From an uncultured Spirochaetales bacterium (GTDB lineage Bacteria; Spirochaetota; Spirochaetia; Sphaerochaetales; Sphaerochaetaceae), in NCBI GenBank assembly GCA_944388965.1, contig CALXKL010000008.1, positions 1 to 64,000 of the forward strand: 64,000 bases of DNA, given 5' to 3'. Each line of letters opens with the position of its first letter. Within the stretch, counting starts at the first letter, position 1. The notes beneath the pieces are model-generated. The model saw nothing but the letters and a program-made list of their open reading frames with translations. It was not told the origin of the DNA and did no database searches. Positions 44,745 to 53,990 of this stretch are shown here, piece after piece. Both the position numbers and the translations under genes were made by a program.

Positions 44745-45136
44745 TTCCCATGAGTCTCGTCGGGCGGCTCGTGGGCCTGGTGCGCGCGGCGGAGGGGAAC
44801 GAGGACCTGGTTGATGCCGGGACGATGGATCTCATCCGCGAAGCGCTTGCAGGTGATGATTCGCGGATTGCGGATCTCGAGGCGCGCATAGCCGCCGAGA
44901 AGCGTCGTCTTGCCCCGGACTGCATCACCTGTGCAGTGAAATGCGGCCGCACAGACGACTGGGACCCATCGTCGCTCGATGAGGATGGCGATGAGGTGCG
45001 GGCCTTGAAGCTCTCGCTCATCGAGTATCTGGGCGGAAATGCGAAGGGGATGACTGATGACGATATCCTCCGCGCTCTGTACCACATAGGGCTTGCGGGG
45101 CTGGAACCTCAGGACCTCGAGCCGTTTTTCGGATGA
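44741..45136 (+). CDS. Small Cys-containing protein of the redox locus
   Basis: A 131-residue acidic protein not assigned to a family. It is helical, with RIADLEARIAAEKRRLAPDC followed by CITCAVKCGRTDDWD, a CX2CX3C cluster that could bind metal or a cofactor. The start ATG overlaps the ferredoxin stop. It may be an electron-transfer or maturation partner of the ferredoxin; that is inference. Confidence 0.6.
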   Translation: MIPMSLVGRLVGLVRAAEGNEDLVDAGTMDLIREALAGDDSRIADLEARIAAEKRRLAPDCITCAVKCGRTDDWDPSSLDEDGDEVRALKLSLIEYLGGNAKGMTDDDILRALYHIGLAGLEPQDLEPFFG

Positions 45137-45308
45137 CCGTCCATGCTTGAATGTGTGGCCTGCCTGGATATGAAGAGGCAGGTCTCCGTCTGTCGTTTCA
45201 GCATCTCCTTTTACTACTAAAGGCTATATATATATCTATATGCTCTGATTAATAAAGGCATTTATGTATATACTGGGAGATAACTCTTTGCAATACAAGG
45301 AGTTATGC
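45137..45308. other. AT-rich spacer before the RNA ligase gene
   Basis: Contains an alternating CTATATATATATCTATATG tract near 45221-45242 and no open frame of note. It ends at the RNA ligase promoter. Confidence 0.4.
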
Positions 45309-45338
45309 TTTACATGAATGCCGTGTTCGTGCTATCAT
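45309..45338 (+). promoter_or_regulatory. Likely RNA ligase promoter
   Basis: TTTACA (45309-45314), 18 nt, TATCAT (45333-45338). A transcript from here would carry a roughly 110-nt leader including the palindrome at 45385-45425. Confidence 0.5.
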
Positions 45339-45384
45339 CGGCTTCAGGATCCTTGGACATATCAGAGAGCACTGCGGCCATGGC

Positions 45385-45425
45385 AGGTCACCCGGAACCC
45401 CTCCTGGAGGGGATTCCCCGGACCT
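45385..45425 (+). promoter_or_regulatory. Long palindrome in the RNA ligase leader
   Basis: Nearly symmetric 41-nt sequence centred on CCCCTCCTGGAGGGG, with outer arms AGGTC..CCGGAA and TTCC..CGGACCT. As RNA it would fold into a long GC-rich hairpin ending about 16 nt before the AGGAGG ribosome site. It lacks a following T run, so it is not a normal terminator. Confidence 0.65.
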
Positions 45426-45453
45426 CTGTGCTCCAATCAGGAGGATATTTGAA

Positions 45454-46530
45454 ATGCACGAACTTGCGACGGTGTCCGTCATACAGGACATCAGACCGAT
45501 CGGGGGCAAGGACAGGATAGTCCTTGCAAGAGTGGAGAACTACGACAGCATCGTCCAGAAGGACGGCTTCAAGGTAGGCGACAAGGTGATCTACGTCTAT
45601 TACGATGCTGTGCTTCCTGTACGCCCCGAGTTCGAGTTCCTGAGAAAGCGCTGCTGGAGCGAACGGCTGCAGGGTTTCAGGATCAGGACCATGAAGATGG
45701 GTGGCCATGTGTCGGAGGGGCTTGTCCTTCCGATCACGCTCATCGAAGGGGGAGGCGACCTGCCTGTGGGCACTGTCGTCACACAGCAACTGGGGATCAG
45801 GCGCTATGAAGGCGGGCAGTCGCAGAAGGAGCCGTCCCGTCCTCTCCGGTGGATGCGCCACCCGATGCTCAGAGCGTTGATGAAGTTGTTCGGACATGAC
45901 GGCTCACGGCCTTCGCGCGGCTATCCGGAGCATGTGCCGAAGTCCGACGAGGAGAACATCGAGAAGTGCTGGGATTCCGTGAGGATGCTCGATGACGAGT
46001 TCATCGTCACTGAGAAGATGGAGGGCTGTGCGGCCATGTATGTGCTGGACAGATGGGGAAGGCTTCATAGCTATTCCCACAACCGGGAGGTGGGCGCCTC
46101 GGGCTGCTGGGGCGGCATCGCCACGGGCTGCAGCATGCGTGATGCTCTCAGGAAGGCAGGACGCAGCCTTGGCATCCGAATAGCGGTCGAAGGCGAGATC
46201 TGCGGCCCGTCGATACAGAAGAACATCTACGGTTTTCCTTCGCATCGCTTCTTCCTTTACGGAGCCTACGATGCGGACAGCGGAAGGAGACTTGGCTGGT
46301 GCGAGCTTGAGCGTGTCGCCTCGCTTACGGGGCTCGATCTCGTCCCCCTGATCGGCAGGACGAAGGTGCTCGGGACCATAGACGACATGCTTGCCATGTG
46401 CGAAGGGGAAAGCGTGTTCTCCACCAGGGAGCGGACAGTGCCGAGGGAGGGGCTGGTATGGCGGACTGAGGATGGTGGTGTCCACTTCAAGTGCAAATCC
46501 AGGCCATACAAGGTCTGGTTCGAGAAGTGA
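45454..46530 (+). CDS. RNA ligase, Rnl5/DraRnl-like
   Basis: The 358-residue protein has an N-terminal OB-like domain (residues about 1-110; MHELATVSVIQDIRPIGGKD, KVGDKVIYVYYDAVLP). A covalent nucleotidyltransferase domain follows with motif I FIVTEKMEGCAAMYV (nucleophile Lys), motif IV region REGLVWR and motif V HFKCKS. N-terminal OB plus C-terminal catalytic domain is the order of the Deinococcus Rnl5 type, which seals nicks with a 3'-OH RNA strand. ATG follows AGGAGG. Probably an RNA repair enzyme; no partner kinase is adjacent. Confidence 0.8.
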   Translation: MHELATVSVIQDIRPIGGKDRIVLARVENYDSIVQKDGFKVGDKVIYVYYDAVLPVRPEFEFLRKRCWSERLQGFRIRTMKMGGHVSEGLVLPITLIEGGGDLPVGTVVTQQLGIRRYEGGQSQKEPSRPLRWMRHPMLRALMKLFGHDGSRPSRGYPEHVPKSDEENIEKCWDSVRMLDDEFIVTEKMEGCAAMYVLDRWGRLHSYSHNREVGASGCWGGIATGCSMRDALRKAGRSLGIRIAVEGEICGPSIQKNIYGFPSHRFFLYGAYDADSGRRLGWCELERVASLTGLDLVPLIGRTKVLGTIDDMLAMCEGESVFSTRERTVPREGLVWRTEDGGVHFKCKSRPYKVWFEK

Positions 46531-46533
46531 TGG

Positions 46534-47991
46534 TCAGCGCTTCCAGAAGTCGCGTGTGAACAGGGCGTAGACCGTGAACAGCTCCAGACGCCCTGCAAGC
46601 ATCAGGAAGGACAGGAACCAGAGCGCCCAGTCTGGAAAGACCGAGAACGGCACGCTGGTTCCCAGTCCTCCGAAGCCCATCCCGATGTTGCCAAGTGCCA
46701 TCAGGGATGCGGAGTGCACGATGACGAAGTCCAGGTCCGTGAGCGAGAGCACCAGCGTCCCTAGAAGCACATTGGCGAAGTAGAAGGCGACGAAGCCCGC
46801 TATGGCCTGGATGGTCGTGCTGTCGAACCTGATGAGGCCTACATGCACCCTGACCATCGCCGTAGGATGGATGCGTCTGGTGATGGCCGCTCTGAAGGCC
46901 TGGACCATTGCGCCGATCCTGACGACCTTCATGCCTCCACCCGTGGAGCCGGCACAGCCCCCGATGTAGCACAGGACATAGAGCACGCACTGGGAGAACA
47001 GGGGCCAGCTGCCGTAGTCCGTGCTGACGAAGCCCGTGGTGCTCATGAAGCTGACCACCTGGAAGGCGGCGTGGTGGAGCGCCTCTCCGGCGCCCATCAG
47101 GCCGTTCGAGAAGAGGTTCATGGCGACAAGGACAGTGCTTGCCAGCACGATGATGCAGTACAGCCTGAACTCCCCGTCACGGAACATCCTCTTCGGCTCG
47201 CCTTCCAGAACTCTGAAGAAGAGCGAGAAGTTGACCCCTGCCAGGAACATGAAGACTATGCACACGATGTCGACATACATCGAGCCGTAGTAGGCGATCG
47301 ATGCATCATGAGGTGCGAATCCCGCCGAGCCCATCGTCGCGAACATTATGGTCATCGCCTCGAACCAGTCCAGGCCTCCCAGCATGAGGAAGAGTATCTG
47401 GAGAACCGACAGGCCGATGTAGATGCCCCACAGGACGATTGCAGTGTCCCTCATGCGCGGCATCAGCTTCTCCTTCACCGGACCGACGATTTCGGCTTCA
47501 TACAGCGTGGAGCCGCGCACCCCGAGCGCCGGCAGGACCGCGATGAACAGAAGGACGACGCCCATGCCGCCGATCCAGTTGGTCATGCTGCGCCAGAAGA
47601 GCAGTCCCTTCATCCTGCCGTCGATGTCCGTCATGATCGAGGCCCCTGCCGCACTGAAGCCCGACATGCTCTCGAAGAAGCATTTGCAGAAGGAGTCCAG
47701 GGCCCCTGTGAGATGGTAGGGAAGGGCGCCGAATAGGGAGAGCACCACCCAGGCGAGCGTCACGGCGAGGAAGCTGTCGCGTCTCGAGATCCTCAGCTCC
47801 TTCGACCTTGCAGCGTAGAGTATCGAGCAGACGGAGAAGACCACCATGGCCAGGATCGTAAGGGCGAAGGCCTCGACCCCGTCCCTTTCGCCGTAGTATG
47901 CACACACGATGGCCGGCAGAAGCATTATCGCGGCCATGAACAGACATATGAATCCTAGAAGTCTCAGCACGGATTCCGGGTGCAAGCTCAT
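46534..47991 (-). CDS. trkH: Trk/Ktr-type potassium channel subunit
   Basis: The 485-residue polytopic protein has four pore motifs of the SKT superfamily. Filter segments include SGFSAAGASIM, MGSAGFAPHDAS, MSTTGFVSTDYGSW and LGNIGMGFGGLG, plus YIGGCAGSTGGGMKVVR characteristic of TrkH. ATG at 47991 follows GGGGAGG. It needs a TrkA/KtrA RCK subunit, not present here. It is divergent from the Memo-like gene. Confidence 0.9.
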   Translation of the reverse strand: MSLHPESVLRLLGFICLFMAAIMLLPAIVCAYYGERDGVEAFALTILAMVVFSVCSILYAARSKELRISRRDSFLAVTLAWVVLSLFGALPYHLTGALDSFCKCFFESMSGFSAAGASIMTDIDGRMKGLLFWRSMTNWIGGMGVVLLFIAVLPALGVRGSTLYEAEIVGPVKEKLMPRMRDTAIVLWGIYIGLSVLQILFLMLGGLDWFEAMTIMFATMGSAGFAPHDASIAYYGSMYVDIVCIVFMFLAGVNFSLFFRVLEGEPKRMFRDGEFRLYCIIVLASTVLVAMNLFSNGLMGAGEALHHAAFQVVSFMSTTGFVSTDYGSWPLFSQCVLYVLCYIGGCAGSTGGGMKVVRIGAMVQAFRAAITRRIHPTAMVRVHVGLIRFDSTTIQAIAGFVAFYFANVLLGTLVLSLTDLDFVIVHSASLMALGNIGMGFGGLGTSVPFSVFPDWALWFLSFLMLAGRLELFTVYALFTRDFWKR

Positions 47992-48083
47992 CCTCCCCTG
48001 GTGGACAGGTCTGAATACCCCGTGGAAAGTGGATTTGTCAAGTGCGTCTTCATGTATGCCTCGGGTGGTGCTAGAATCTTTGT

Positions 48084-48899
48084 ATGGAAAGACGTGCACT
48101 TTTCGCGGGTTCATGGTACCCGGCCGACAGGCACGGCCTCGAGGCCATAGTCTCAGCGGGACGCGACCTGGGAGGTGGAGCGCTGATGGGCGTCCTGCCC
48201 CATGCGGGACTGATGTTCAGCGGGCGCTTCATACGCGACTTCTTCTCGAACCTCGACAGCCGTGTCGACAGGGTGCTTGTAATATCTCCTTCGCATTACC
48301 ATGTGCTGCCCGAGGACACCTTCGTGATATCCTCCTTCGACAGCGCCGCAAGTCCGCTTTCAAGCGTTCCCGTCTTCCGGCCCGACCTGCCCGGCGCAAT
48401 GGTCTGTGACGAGGCGATCCAGAGCGAGCACGCACTCGAGATGTTCATCCCGTTCTGTGCGGCCCGTTCGCTTGCAGTCGGCTTCGCCGTGGTCGGCGAC
48501 GTCTCCGGCCGGGATGCGCTGGATGCACTCTCCCGGGATGTCCGCGCTCTGCTTGACGGGCGCACCGCGCTCATCGCCTCGAGCGACTTCACCCATTACG
48601 GCCGGCGCTTCGGCTACATGCCTTACGGAGCGGATGGCGAAAAGAAGGCCGTCGCCGAGGATCTGAGGATCGCATCGCTTCTCTGTCGGGCGGACGTGGA
48701 TGGAATTCTTCCGATACGCCACAGAAGGACGATCTGCGGCATCGTCCCTGCCATGATCGTCTCTCTTGCAGCCTCGTCGCCGGGCCTTGTCGGACAGGTC
48801 GTGGACAGCGGCACGTCATGCGGCATCCTGGGCACGTCCGGCGACGACTTCGTCTCTTACGTGAGCATCTTCTGGAGGTGTGGTGATGAGCGGTTATGA
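48084..48899 (+). CDS. AmmeMemoRadiSam system protein B (Memo-like)
   Basis: The 271-residue protein resembles Memo, a fold related to extradiol dioxygenases. It starts RRALFAGSWYPAD and has MGVLPHAGLMFSG, RVLVISPSHYHV, LIASSDFTHYGRRFGY with the expected histidines, and RRTICGIVPAMI. It overlaps the AMMECR1 gene by about 14 bp. The biochemical role of this trio is still unsettled. Confidence 0.88.
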   Translation: MERRALFAGSWYPADRHGLEAIVSAGRDLGGGALMGVLPHAGLMFSGRFIRDFFSNLDSRVDRVLVISPSHYHVLPEDTFVISSFDSAASPLSSVPVFRPDLPGAMVCDEAIQSEHALEMFIPFCAARSLAVGFAVVGDVSGRDALDALSRDVRALLDGRTALIASSDFTHYGRRFGYMPYGADGEKKAVAEDLRIASLLCRADVDGILPIRHRRTICGIVPAMIVSLAASSPGLVGQVVDSGTSCGILGTSGDDFVSYVSIFWRCGDERL

Positions 48900-49410
48900 A
48901 GGTGACAGACTCCCTTGTATCGCCAGGACAAGTCTCGAGGACTTCTTCTCCGGCCAAGCCAGGGACATGGGTGATGGAGGAGGACGCCACGGATCCTTCG
49001 TGACACTGCGCAAGGGCGGGGATCTGAGAGGGTGCATCGGTTATATGGCTCCTCTGGACACGTTGTACAGACAGGTGTACGCACTTGCCCGGCAGGCGGC
49101 CTTCCATGACTGGCGCTTTCCTCCCCTGGGAGAGGATGAGCTTGCAAAGGTGAGGATAGAGGTCTCCGTGCTCTCCCCGATGAAGGACATAGCGTGCCTG
49201 GATGAGTTCGTCCCCTCCCGTGACGGCATTCTCATGACATGCCGCGGCCACAGGGCCGTCTTCCTTGCCGAGGTGGCGGACGAGACCGGCTGGACGAAGG
49301 ACGAGATGCTGGCTGCGCTTTCCAGGAAGGCGGGGCTTCCTCCGGATGCCTACCTTGATGCGGATGCATCGTTCATGACGTTCACAAGCGAGGTCTTCCA
49401 TGAGGTGTGA
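48886..49410 (+). CDS. AmmeMemoRadiSam system protein A (AMMECR1 domain)
   Basis: A 174-residue AMMECR1-domain protein with GSFVTLRKGGDLRGCIGYM (the invariant LRGCIG box), AFHDWRFPPL and VEVSVLSP-like strands. ATG at 48886 follows GGAGGTGTGGTG. It overlaps the radical SAM gene by 11 bp; such tight coupling suggests the three products work together. Confidence 0.9.
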   Translation: MSGYEGDRLPCIARTSLEDFFSGQARDMGDGGGRHGSFVTLRKGGDLRGCIGYMAPLDTLYRQVYALARQAAFHDWRFPPLGEDELAKVRIEVSVLSPMKDIACLDEFVPSRDGILMTCRGHRAVFLAEVADETGWTKDEMLAALSRKAGLPPDAYLDADASFMTFTSEVFHEV

Positions 49411-50317
49411 CTTCTGCTTCCGTTGCTGCGACATCAGGGAAGGGGGAAGGGGCTGGTGCGGCGTCAGGGAGAACACGGGAGGCGTCATCCACAGCCGATA
49501 CGACCATGATCTGGTGGCGATCGCGCTGGATCCCGTCGAGAAGAAGCCCCTGTACCACTTCCTTCCCGGCACGAAGACGCTTTCCATCGCCAAGGCCGGC
49601 TGCAGCTATGACTGCGACTTCTGCCAGAACGCCATGATCGCGAGGGAATACGAAGGAGTCGGGATGGAGAGATGGCTTCCTGAAGAGGTCGTCGACATGG
49701 CGTGCCGTCATCGCATCCCGTCTGTCAGCTTCACATACTCCGAGCCATTGGTCTGGCAGGACTACATGTCATCCGTCGCCACGGGAGCGAAGGAGAAGGG
49801 TCTGAAGACGGTCATGGTGTCAAACGGAGGCTTCGGCAAGGCCTCCCTGGACAGACTGCTGCCGCTCATCGACGCCTTCAACATCGACCTCAAGGGGGAT
49901 TCGTCGTTCTACAGGAAGGTCTGCCATGCCGACCTCGTCCCGGTCGAGGAGGGGATATCCGCGATAGCATCTTCAGGCCGTCATCTCGAGGTCACCACCA
50001 TGGTCATAGAAGGAATCCACGACGAGGCCATGATAGCCTCGCTGGGGAGGCTTCTCCATGAGGCGGGGGTCCATGTCTGGCATCTGACGCGCTTCTTCCC
50101 GCATCGCAGGATGAGAGACCGTGCCGCTACGGGTGAAGCCTGCCTGGCCAGACTGTACAAGGTCGCATTGGAAAGCGGCGTGGAGCATGTGTACCGCGGC
50201 AACAGCGCATTCGCGGATCCACTTGTCTGCCACACATGCGGTGGGAGCATCGACAGGCTGTCATGTACGGGGCATTGCCCTGCCTGCGGCTCTCCGGTCT
50301 ACGGGGTGTGGGCCTAG
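49400..50317 (+). CDS. AmmeMemoRadiSam system radical SAM enzyme
   Basis: The 305-residue radical SAM protein resembles pyruvate formate-lyase-activating enzyme. It has an N-terminal Cys motif CDFCFRCCDI, the cluster motif CSYDCDFCQN at about residue 73, SFTYSEPLVWQDY, the VSNGGF strand and a rubredoxin-like C-terminal zinc knuckle (CHTCGG...CPACGSP). The substrate is not known. Confidence 0.9.
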   Translation: MRCDFCFRCCDIREGGRGWCGVRENTGGVIHSRYDHDLVAIALDPVEKKPLYHFLPGTKTLSIAKAGCSYDCDFCQNAMIAREYEGVGMERWLPEEVVDMACRHRIPSVSFTYSEPLVWQDYMSSVATGAKEKGLKTVMVSNGGFGKASLDRLLPLIDAFNIDLKGDSSFYRKVCHADLVPVEEGISAIASSGRHLEVTTMVIEGIHDEAMIASLGRLLHEAGVHVWHLTRFFPHRRMRDRAATGEACLARLYKVALESGVEHVYRGNSAFADPLVCHTCGGSIDRLSCTGHCPACGSPVYGVWA

Positions 50318-51240
50318 GCCAGCACCCTCAGCGCGTTGCCGGTCCAGAAGCGGTCGATCACGGAAGAGGAGAGTCCTGCATCCGACAGCGCATCCAGCAG
50401 GCGCGGCAGCTCCTCCACCTTCGCTATCTCGAGTGCACCTGATATCCCGTCGAAGTCGGTGCCGAGCGCGATCACTTCGTCACCGCCGACTGCGCGCATG
50501 TGCATGACATGGCGCACCATGTCCTCGATCCGGCTTTCGCATGCCTCCGGGCTCCTTGCATCGGAATAGTCGTGGAGGAATGCCGGGCAGAGGTTCAGTC
50601 CCACGATTCCACCCCTGTCGGCGATGGCCCTGATCATGTCGTCCGTCAGGTTCCTGGGGTGGTCCACCAGCGCCCTTGCATCGGAGTGGGTGGCGACAAT
50701 GGGCACACCCATGTCGACGAGATCCCAGAAGCCTCCGTCGCTCATGTGCGACACGTCTATGATGATGCCGTGTGACGAGAGCAGCTCGACCAGCTGGCGG
50801 CCCTGGGCCGTCAGGCCGAGCGCCATCTTCGCCTTGTCCCCGCTGTTCGGGTTGGCGTAGGCGTTCGCGACGTTCCACACGGGACCGACGATCCTGGGCT
50901 TCCAGGAGATGACCTCCTCCACCTTGGCCCAGTCGCCTGCCGTGGGTTTCATGTCCTCCACCGTCAGGATGGCGGAAAGGGCGTTGGAGCGGATCTCGTC
51001 AGTGCATGTGGCCTGTGCGATGTGTCCTTTGCATGCCTCCATCTCCTTCACGAAGCGCTTGTGGATCGCCTTCATGTCGCTCCAGGTGCACTGAGGAGGA
51101 GTGTAGATGGCTAGGCACTGGGCCATGGCGCCTATCTTCTCGAGTCCTTGGACCGAGACCGAAAGGGAGTTCTCCTGAAGGTTCTGGTCCGTGGCTTCAT
51201 GCCACAGCCTGTATATCGTGTCTGCATGGAAGTCTATCAT
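50314..51240 (-). CDS. Membrane dipeptidase (renal dipeptidase family, M19)
   Basis: A 308-residue zinc dipeptidase with FHADTIYRL at the N-terminus (HxD metal ligands), LTVEDM (bridging Glu), IIDVSHMSDGGFWDL and VATHSDARAL (His ligands), and LGTDFDGI (Asp). No signal peptide is visible, so it is cytosolic like most bacterial members. Convergent with the radical SAM gene with a 4-bp overlap. Confidence 0.9.
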   Translation of the reverse strand: MIDFHADTIYRLWHEATDQNLQENSLSVSVQGLEKIGAMAQCLAIYTPPQCTWSDMKAIHKRFVKEMEACKGHIAQATCTDEIRSNALSAILTVEDMKPTAGDWAKVEEVISWKPRIVGPVWNVANAYANPNSGDKAKMALGLTAQGRQLVELLSSHGIIIDVSHMSDGGFWDLVDMGVPIVATHSDARALVDHPRNLTDDMIRAIADRGGIVGLNLCPAFLHDYSDARSPEACESRIEDMVRHVMHMRAVGGDEVIALGTDFDGISGALEIAKVEELPRLLDALSDAGLSSSVIDRFWTGNALRVLA

Positions 51241-51303
51241 ATGGCCATTGTCGCACCTGACGGGTGTTTCTCAAAGGGGGTGGGAGGATTATAATCACAT
51301 ATC

Positions 51304-53778
51304 ATGGCAGACAGGATAATAGTGTGTGGTGCGAAGGTCCACAATCTGAAGGACATAGATGTGGAGATCCCCTTGGGAAAGATCGTCGGAATCGCCGGCG
51401 TGTCGGGAAGCGGCAAGTCGTCTCTTGCCCTGGGCGTGCTGTATGCGGAGGGTTCCAGGCGCTATCTGGAGAGCCTGTCGACGTACACCAGACGACGCAT
51501 GACGCAGGCCGAGAGGGCCTATGTGGACGATGTGCTCTACATCCCGGCCGCCCTGGCGCTCAGGCAGAGGCCCGGCATACCCGGCATACGCAGCACCTTT
51601 GGAACCGGTAGCGAGCTACTAAATTCGCTTCGCCTGATGTTCTCCCGCCTTGCAAGCCATCGCTGTCCCAACGGCCATTACCACGAGCCCTCGATGGCCG
51701 TGGCCCTGGAGCAGGAGATGGTGTGCCCCGTGTGCGGGGTGCACTTCTTCGGGCCGGGGGCCGAGAATCTGGCGTTCAACAGCAGCGGTGCCTGCAGGAC
51801 CTGCGGCGGCACCGGCATCGTCAGGACCGTCGACAGGTCCACACTGGTACCCGATGACTCGCTCACGATAGAACAGGGGGCGGTGGCCCCCTGGAAGAGC
51901 CTGATGTGGTCTCTTATGGTGGACGTGTGCCGAGAGATGGGCGTGAGGACGGATGTGCCGTTTCGCGACCTGACGGACAGGGAGAAGGAGATCGTCTACG
52001 ACGGACCTGCCGAGAAGCGCCACATCCTTTACAAGGCCAAGAGCTCCGACCAGTTCGCGGAGCTGGACTTCACCTACTACAGTGCGGTCAACACCGTGCT
52101 CAACGCCCTTTCGAAGGTCAAGGACGAGAGCGGCATGAAGCGTGTCGAGCGCTTCCTGAAGGAGGAGCCCTGTCCCGAGTGCCATGGAAGCAGGCTGAGC
52201 GATGAGGCCAGGGCACCCCGGATCATGGACATCGCGCTCGACGATGCCTGCCGGATGACGCTGGACGAGCTTGTCGACTGGGTCCGCCGGGTGCCGTCCT
52301 GTCTACCGGATGAGATGAGGGCGATGGCGGAGAGCATCTGCGAGTCCTTTCTGGACACGGCACGCCGTCTGGTCGACCTCGGCCTGGGATACCTGACGCT
52401 TGACAGGGCGGCATCGACCCTCTCCACCGGGGAGAGGCAGCGCATGCAGCTTGCACGTGCCGTGCGCAACCGCACCACAGGTGTCCTCTACGTCCTGGAC
52501 GAGCCGTCCATCGGGCTCCACCCTGCAAACATCGAGGGGCTGGAGGCCGTCATGGACGACCTGGTCGCGGACGGCAACTCCGTGGTCCTCGTGGACCATG
52601 ACACGCAGGTCCTCTCGCATTCCGACTGGATAGTAGAGATGGGGCCCGGCTCCGGATCGGGAGGCGGACGCGTCATATGCCAGGGGCCTGTGGAGAAGCT
52701 GGCTTCGGATGGCTCCTCGATAATCGGGCCGTTCCTTTCGGGACGCTGTGAGCGTATCAGGACGTTTCTTGATGACGCAGAGGTCTTCTCACAGGGGGAG
52801 GTCAGACTGGTCACCGGCCGGATACACACCGTGAAGCCTCTCGAGGTGCGCATCCCGAAGGGACGCATGAGCGTGGTCACGGGGGTGTCCGGAAGCGGCA
52901 AGACGACCATGGTTCTGGAGAGCCTCGTACCTGCACTGCAGGCCGTGTGCGAGCACAGGGTGCTGCCGGAACATGTGAAGTCCATCGAAACCGGCGGCAT
53001 ACGCACAGTGAAGCTCATCGACGCGACCCCGATCGGCGTGAACGTCAGAAGCACGGTCGCCACCTACAGCGACATCCATGACGAGCTGAGGAAGCTGTTC
53101 GCCAGACAGGATGAGGCCCGGCGCCTTGGCTACAGGGCCGGCGACTTCTCCTACAACACCGGCTCTCTGCGCTGTCCCCAGTGCGACGGCACGGGATCGA
53201 TCAGCCTGGACGTCCAGTTCCTGCCGGATGTGGAGATCCCCTGTCCCGGTTGCCGCGGCTCGAGGTACTCCGACATGGCGCGCGCCGTCAAGTACACAGG
53301 CGCAGACGGTGCCGGATATTCCCTCGTCGACCTCATGGCGATGGATGTGGACAGCGCCCTGGAGGTTCTCCGGGACAGGCCTGTGATAGCACAGAGGCTG
53401 CAGACGCTGCATGACCTGGGGCTCGGCTATCTGACGCTGGGCGAGGCCACGCCCGGACTTTCCGGAGGCGAGGCGCAGCGCCTGAAGCTGGCAAGCGAGC
53501 TGGGACGCAGGCAGAACGATTCGCTTTTCGTCTTCGACGAGCCGACGATAGGACTGCACCCGCTGGATGTACAGAGCCTGCTTGGAGTCTTCCAGACCCT
53601 GATCGACAACGGGGCCACGATAGTCGTCATAGAGCATGACCTGGATGTGATACGCAACGCCGACTGGGTGGTCGACATGGGGCCTGGTGGCGGAAAGGCC
53701 GGCGGGTGCATCGTCGTCTCTGGTACGCTTGACGACCTGCGACGCAACAGGGAGAGCATCACGGCCAGGTATGTGTAG
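51304..53778 (+). CDS. UvrA paralogue lacking the UvrB-binding domain
   Basis: The 824-residue tandem ABC protein has Walker A GVSGSGKSS (about 34) and GVSGSGKTT, signatures LSTGERQRMQLARAV and LSGGEAQRLKLASEL, and Walker B LYVLDEPSIGLHP and LFVFDEPTIGLHP. Zinc-type knuckles include CRTCGGTG, CPECHGSR and CPQCDGTG/CPGCRGSR. Between HRCPNGH and VCPVCG only some 25 residues remain where normal UvrA has its UvrB-binding domain of about 110, explaining the short length. Such UvrA2-like proteins act in drug tolerance or unknown DNA transactions rather than standard excision repair. Confidence 0.85.
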   Translation: MADRIIVCGAKVHNLKDIDVEIPLGKIVGIAGVSGSGKSSLALGVLYAEGSRRYLESLSTYTRRRMTQAERAYVDDVLYIPAALALRQRPGIPGIRSTFGTGSELLNSLRLMFSRLASHRCPNGHYHEPSMAVALEQEMVCPVCGVHFFGPGAENLAFNSSGACRTCGGTGIVRTVDRSTLVPDDSLTIEQGAVAPWKSLMWSLMVDVCREMGVRTDVPFRDLTDREKEIVYDGPAEKRHILYKAKSSDQFAELDFTYYSAVNTVLNALSKVKDESGMKRVERFLKEEPCPECHGSRLSDEARAPRIMDIALDDACRMTLDELVDWVRRVPSCLPDEMRAMAESICESFLDTARRLVDLGLGYLTLDRAASTLSTGERQRMQLARAVRNRTTGVLYVLDEPSIGLHPANIEGLEAVMDDLVADGNSVVLVDHDTQVLSHSDWIVEMGPGSGSGGGRVICQGPVEKLASDGSSIIGPFLSGRCERIRTFLDDAEVFSQGEVRLVTGRIHTVKPLEVRIPKGRMSVVTGVSGSGKTTMVLESLVPALQAVCEHRVLPEHVKSIETGGIRTVKLIDATPIGVNVRSTVATYSDIHDELRKLFARQDEARRLGYRAGDFSYNTGSLRCPQCDGTGSISLDVQFLPDVEIPCPGCRGSRYSDMARAVKYTGADGAGYSLVDLMAMDVDSALEVLRDRPVIAQRLQTLHDLGLGYLTLGEATPGLSGGEAQRLKLASELGRRQNDSLFVFDEPTIGLHPLDVQSLLGVFQTLIDNGATIVVIEHDLDVIRNADWVVDMGPGGGKAGGCIVVSGTLDDLRRNRESITARYV

Positions 53779-53990
53779 TCCGTCCATCATGATTGTGTCG
53801 TCCTGATGAGGAGTGTGGCGGCTCTCTACATGTCAGGCACCGTTCGATGGATGCTGAGAGAAGAAATGTGTGTTTTGCCCAGAGGGTGATTGAACTCCCC
53901 CATCCGGCGTAGGTATTTCATAGACATGTATACGGTGCTTATCATATGGTTGCGAGAAGACTCCCGCCTTCAGATGGGGGATGAGAGCAA

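Noticed and set aside
45221-45242. Alternating TA tract as an origin or recombination site
   Set aside because: Short, no DnaA boxes or other repeats around it.
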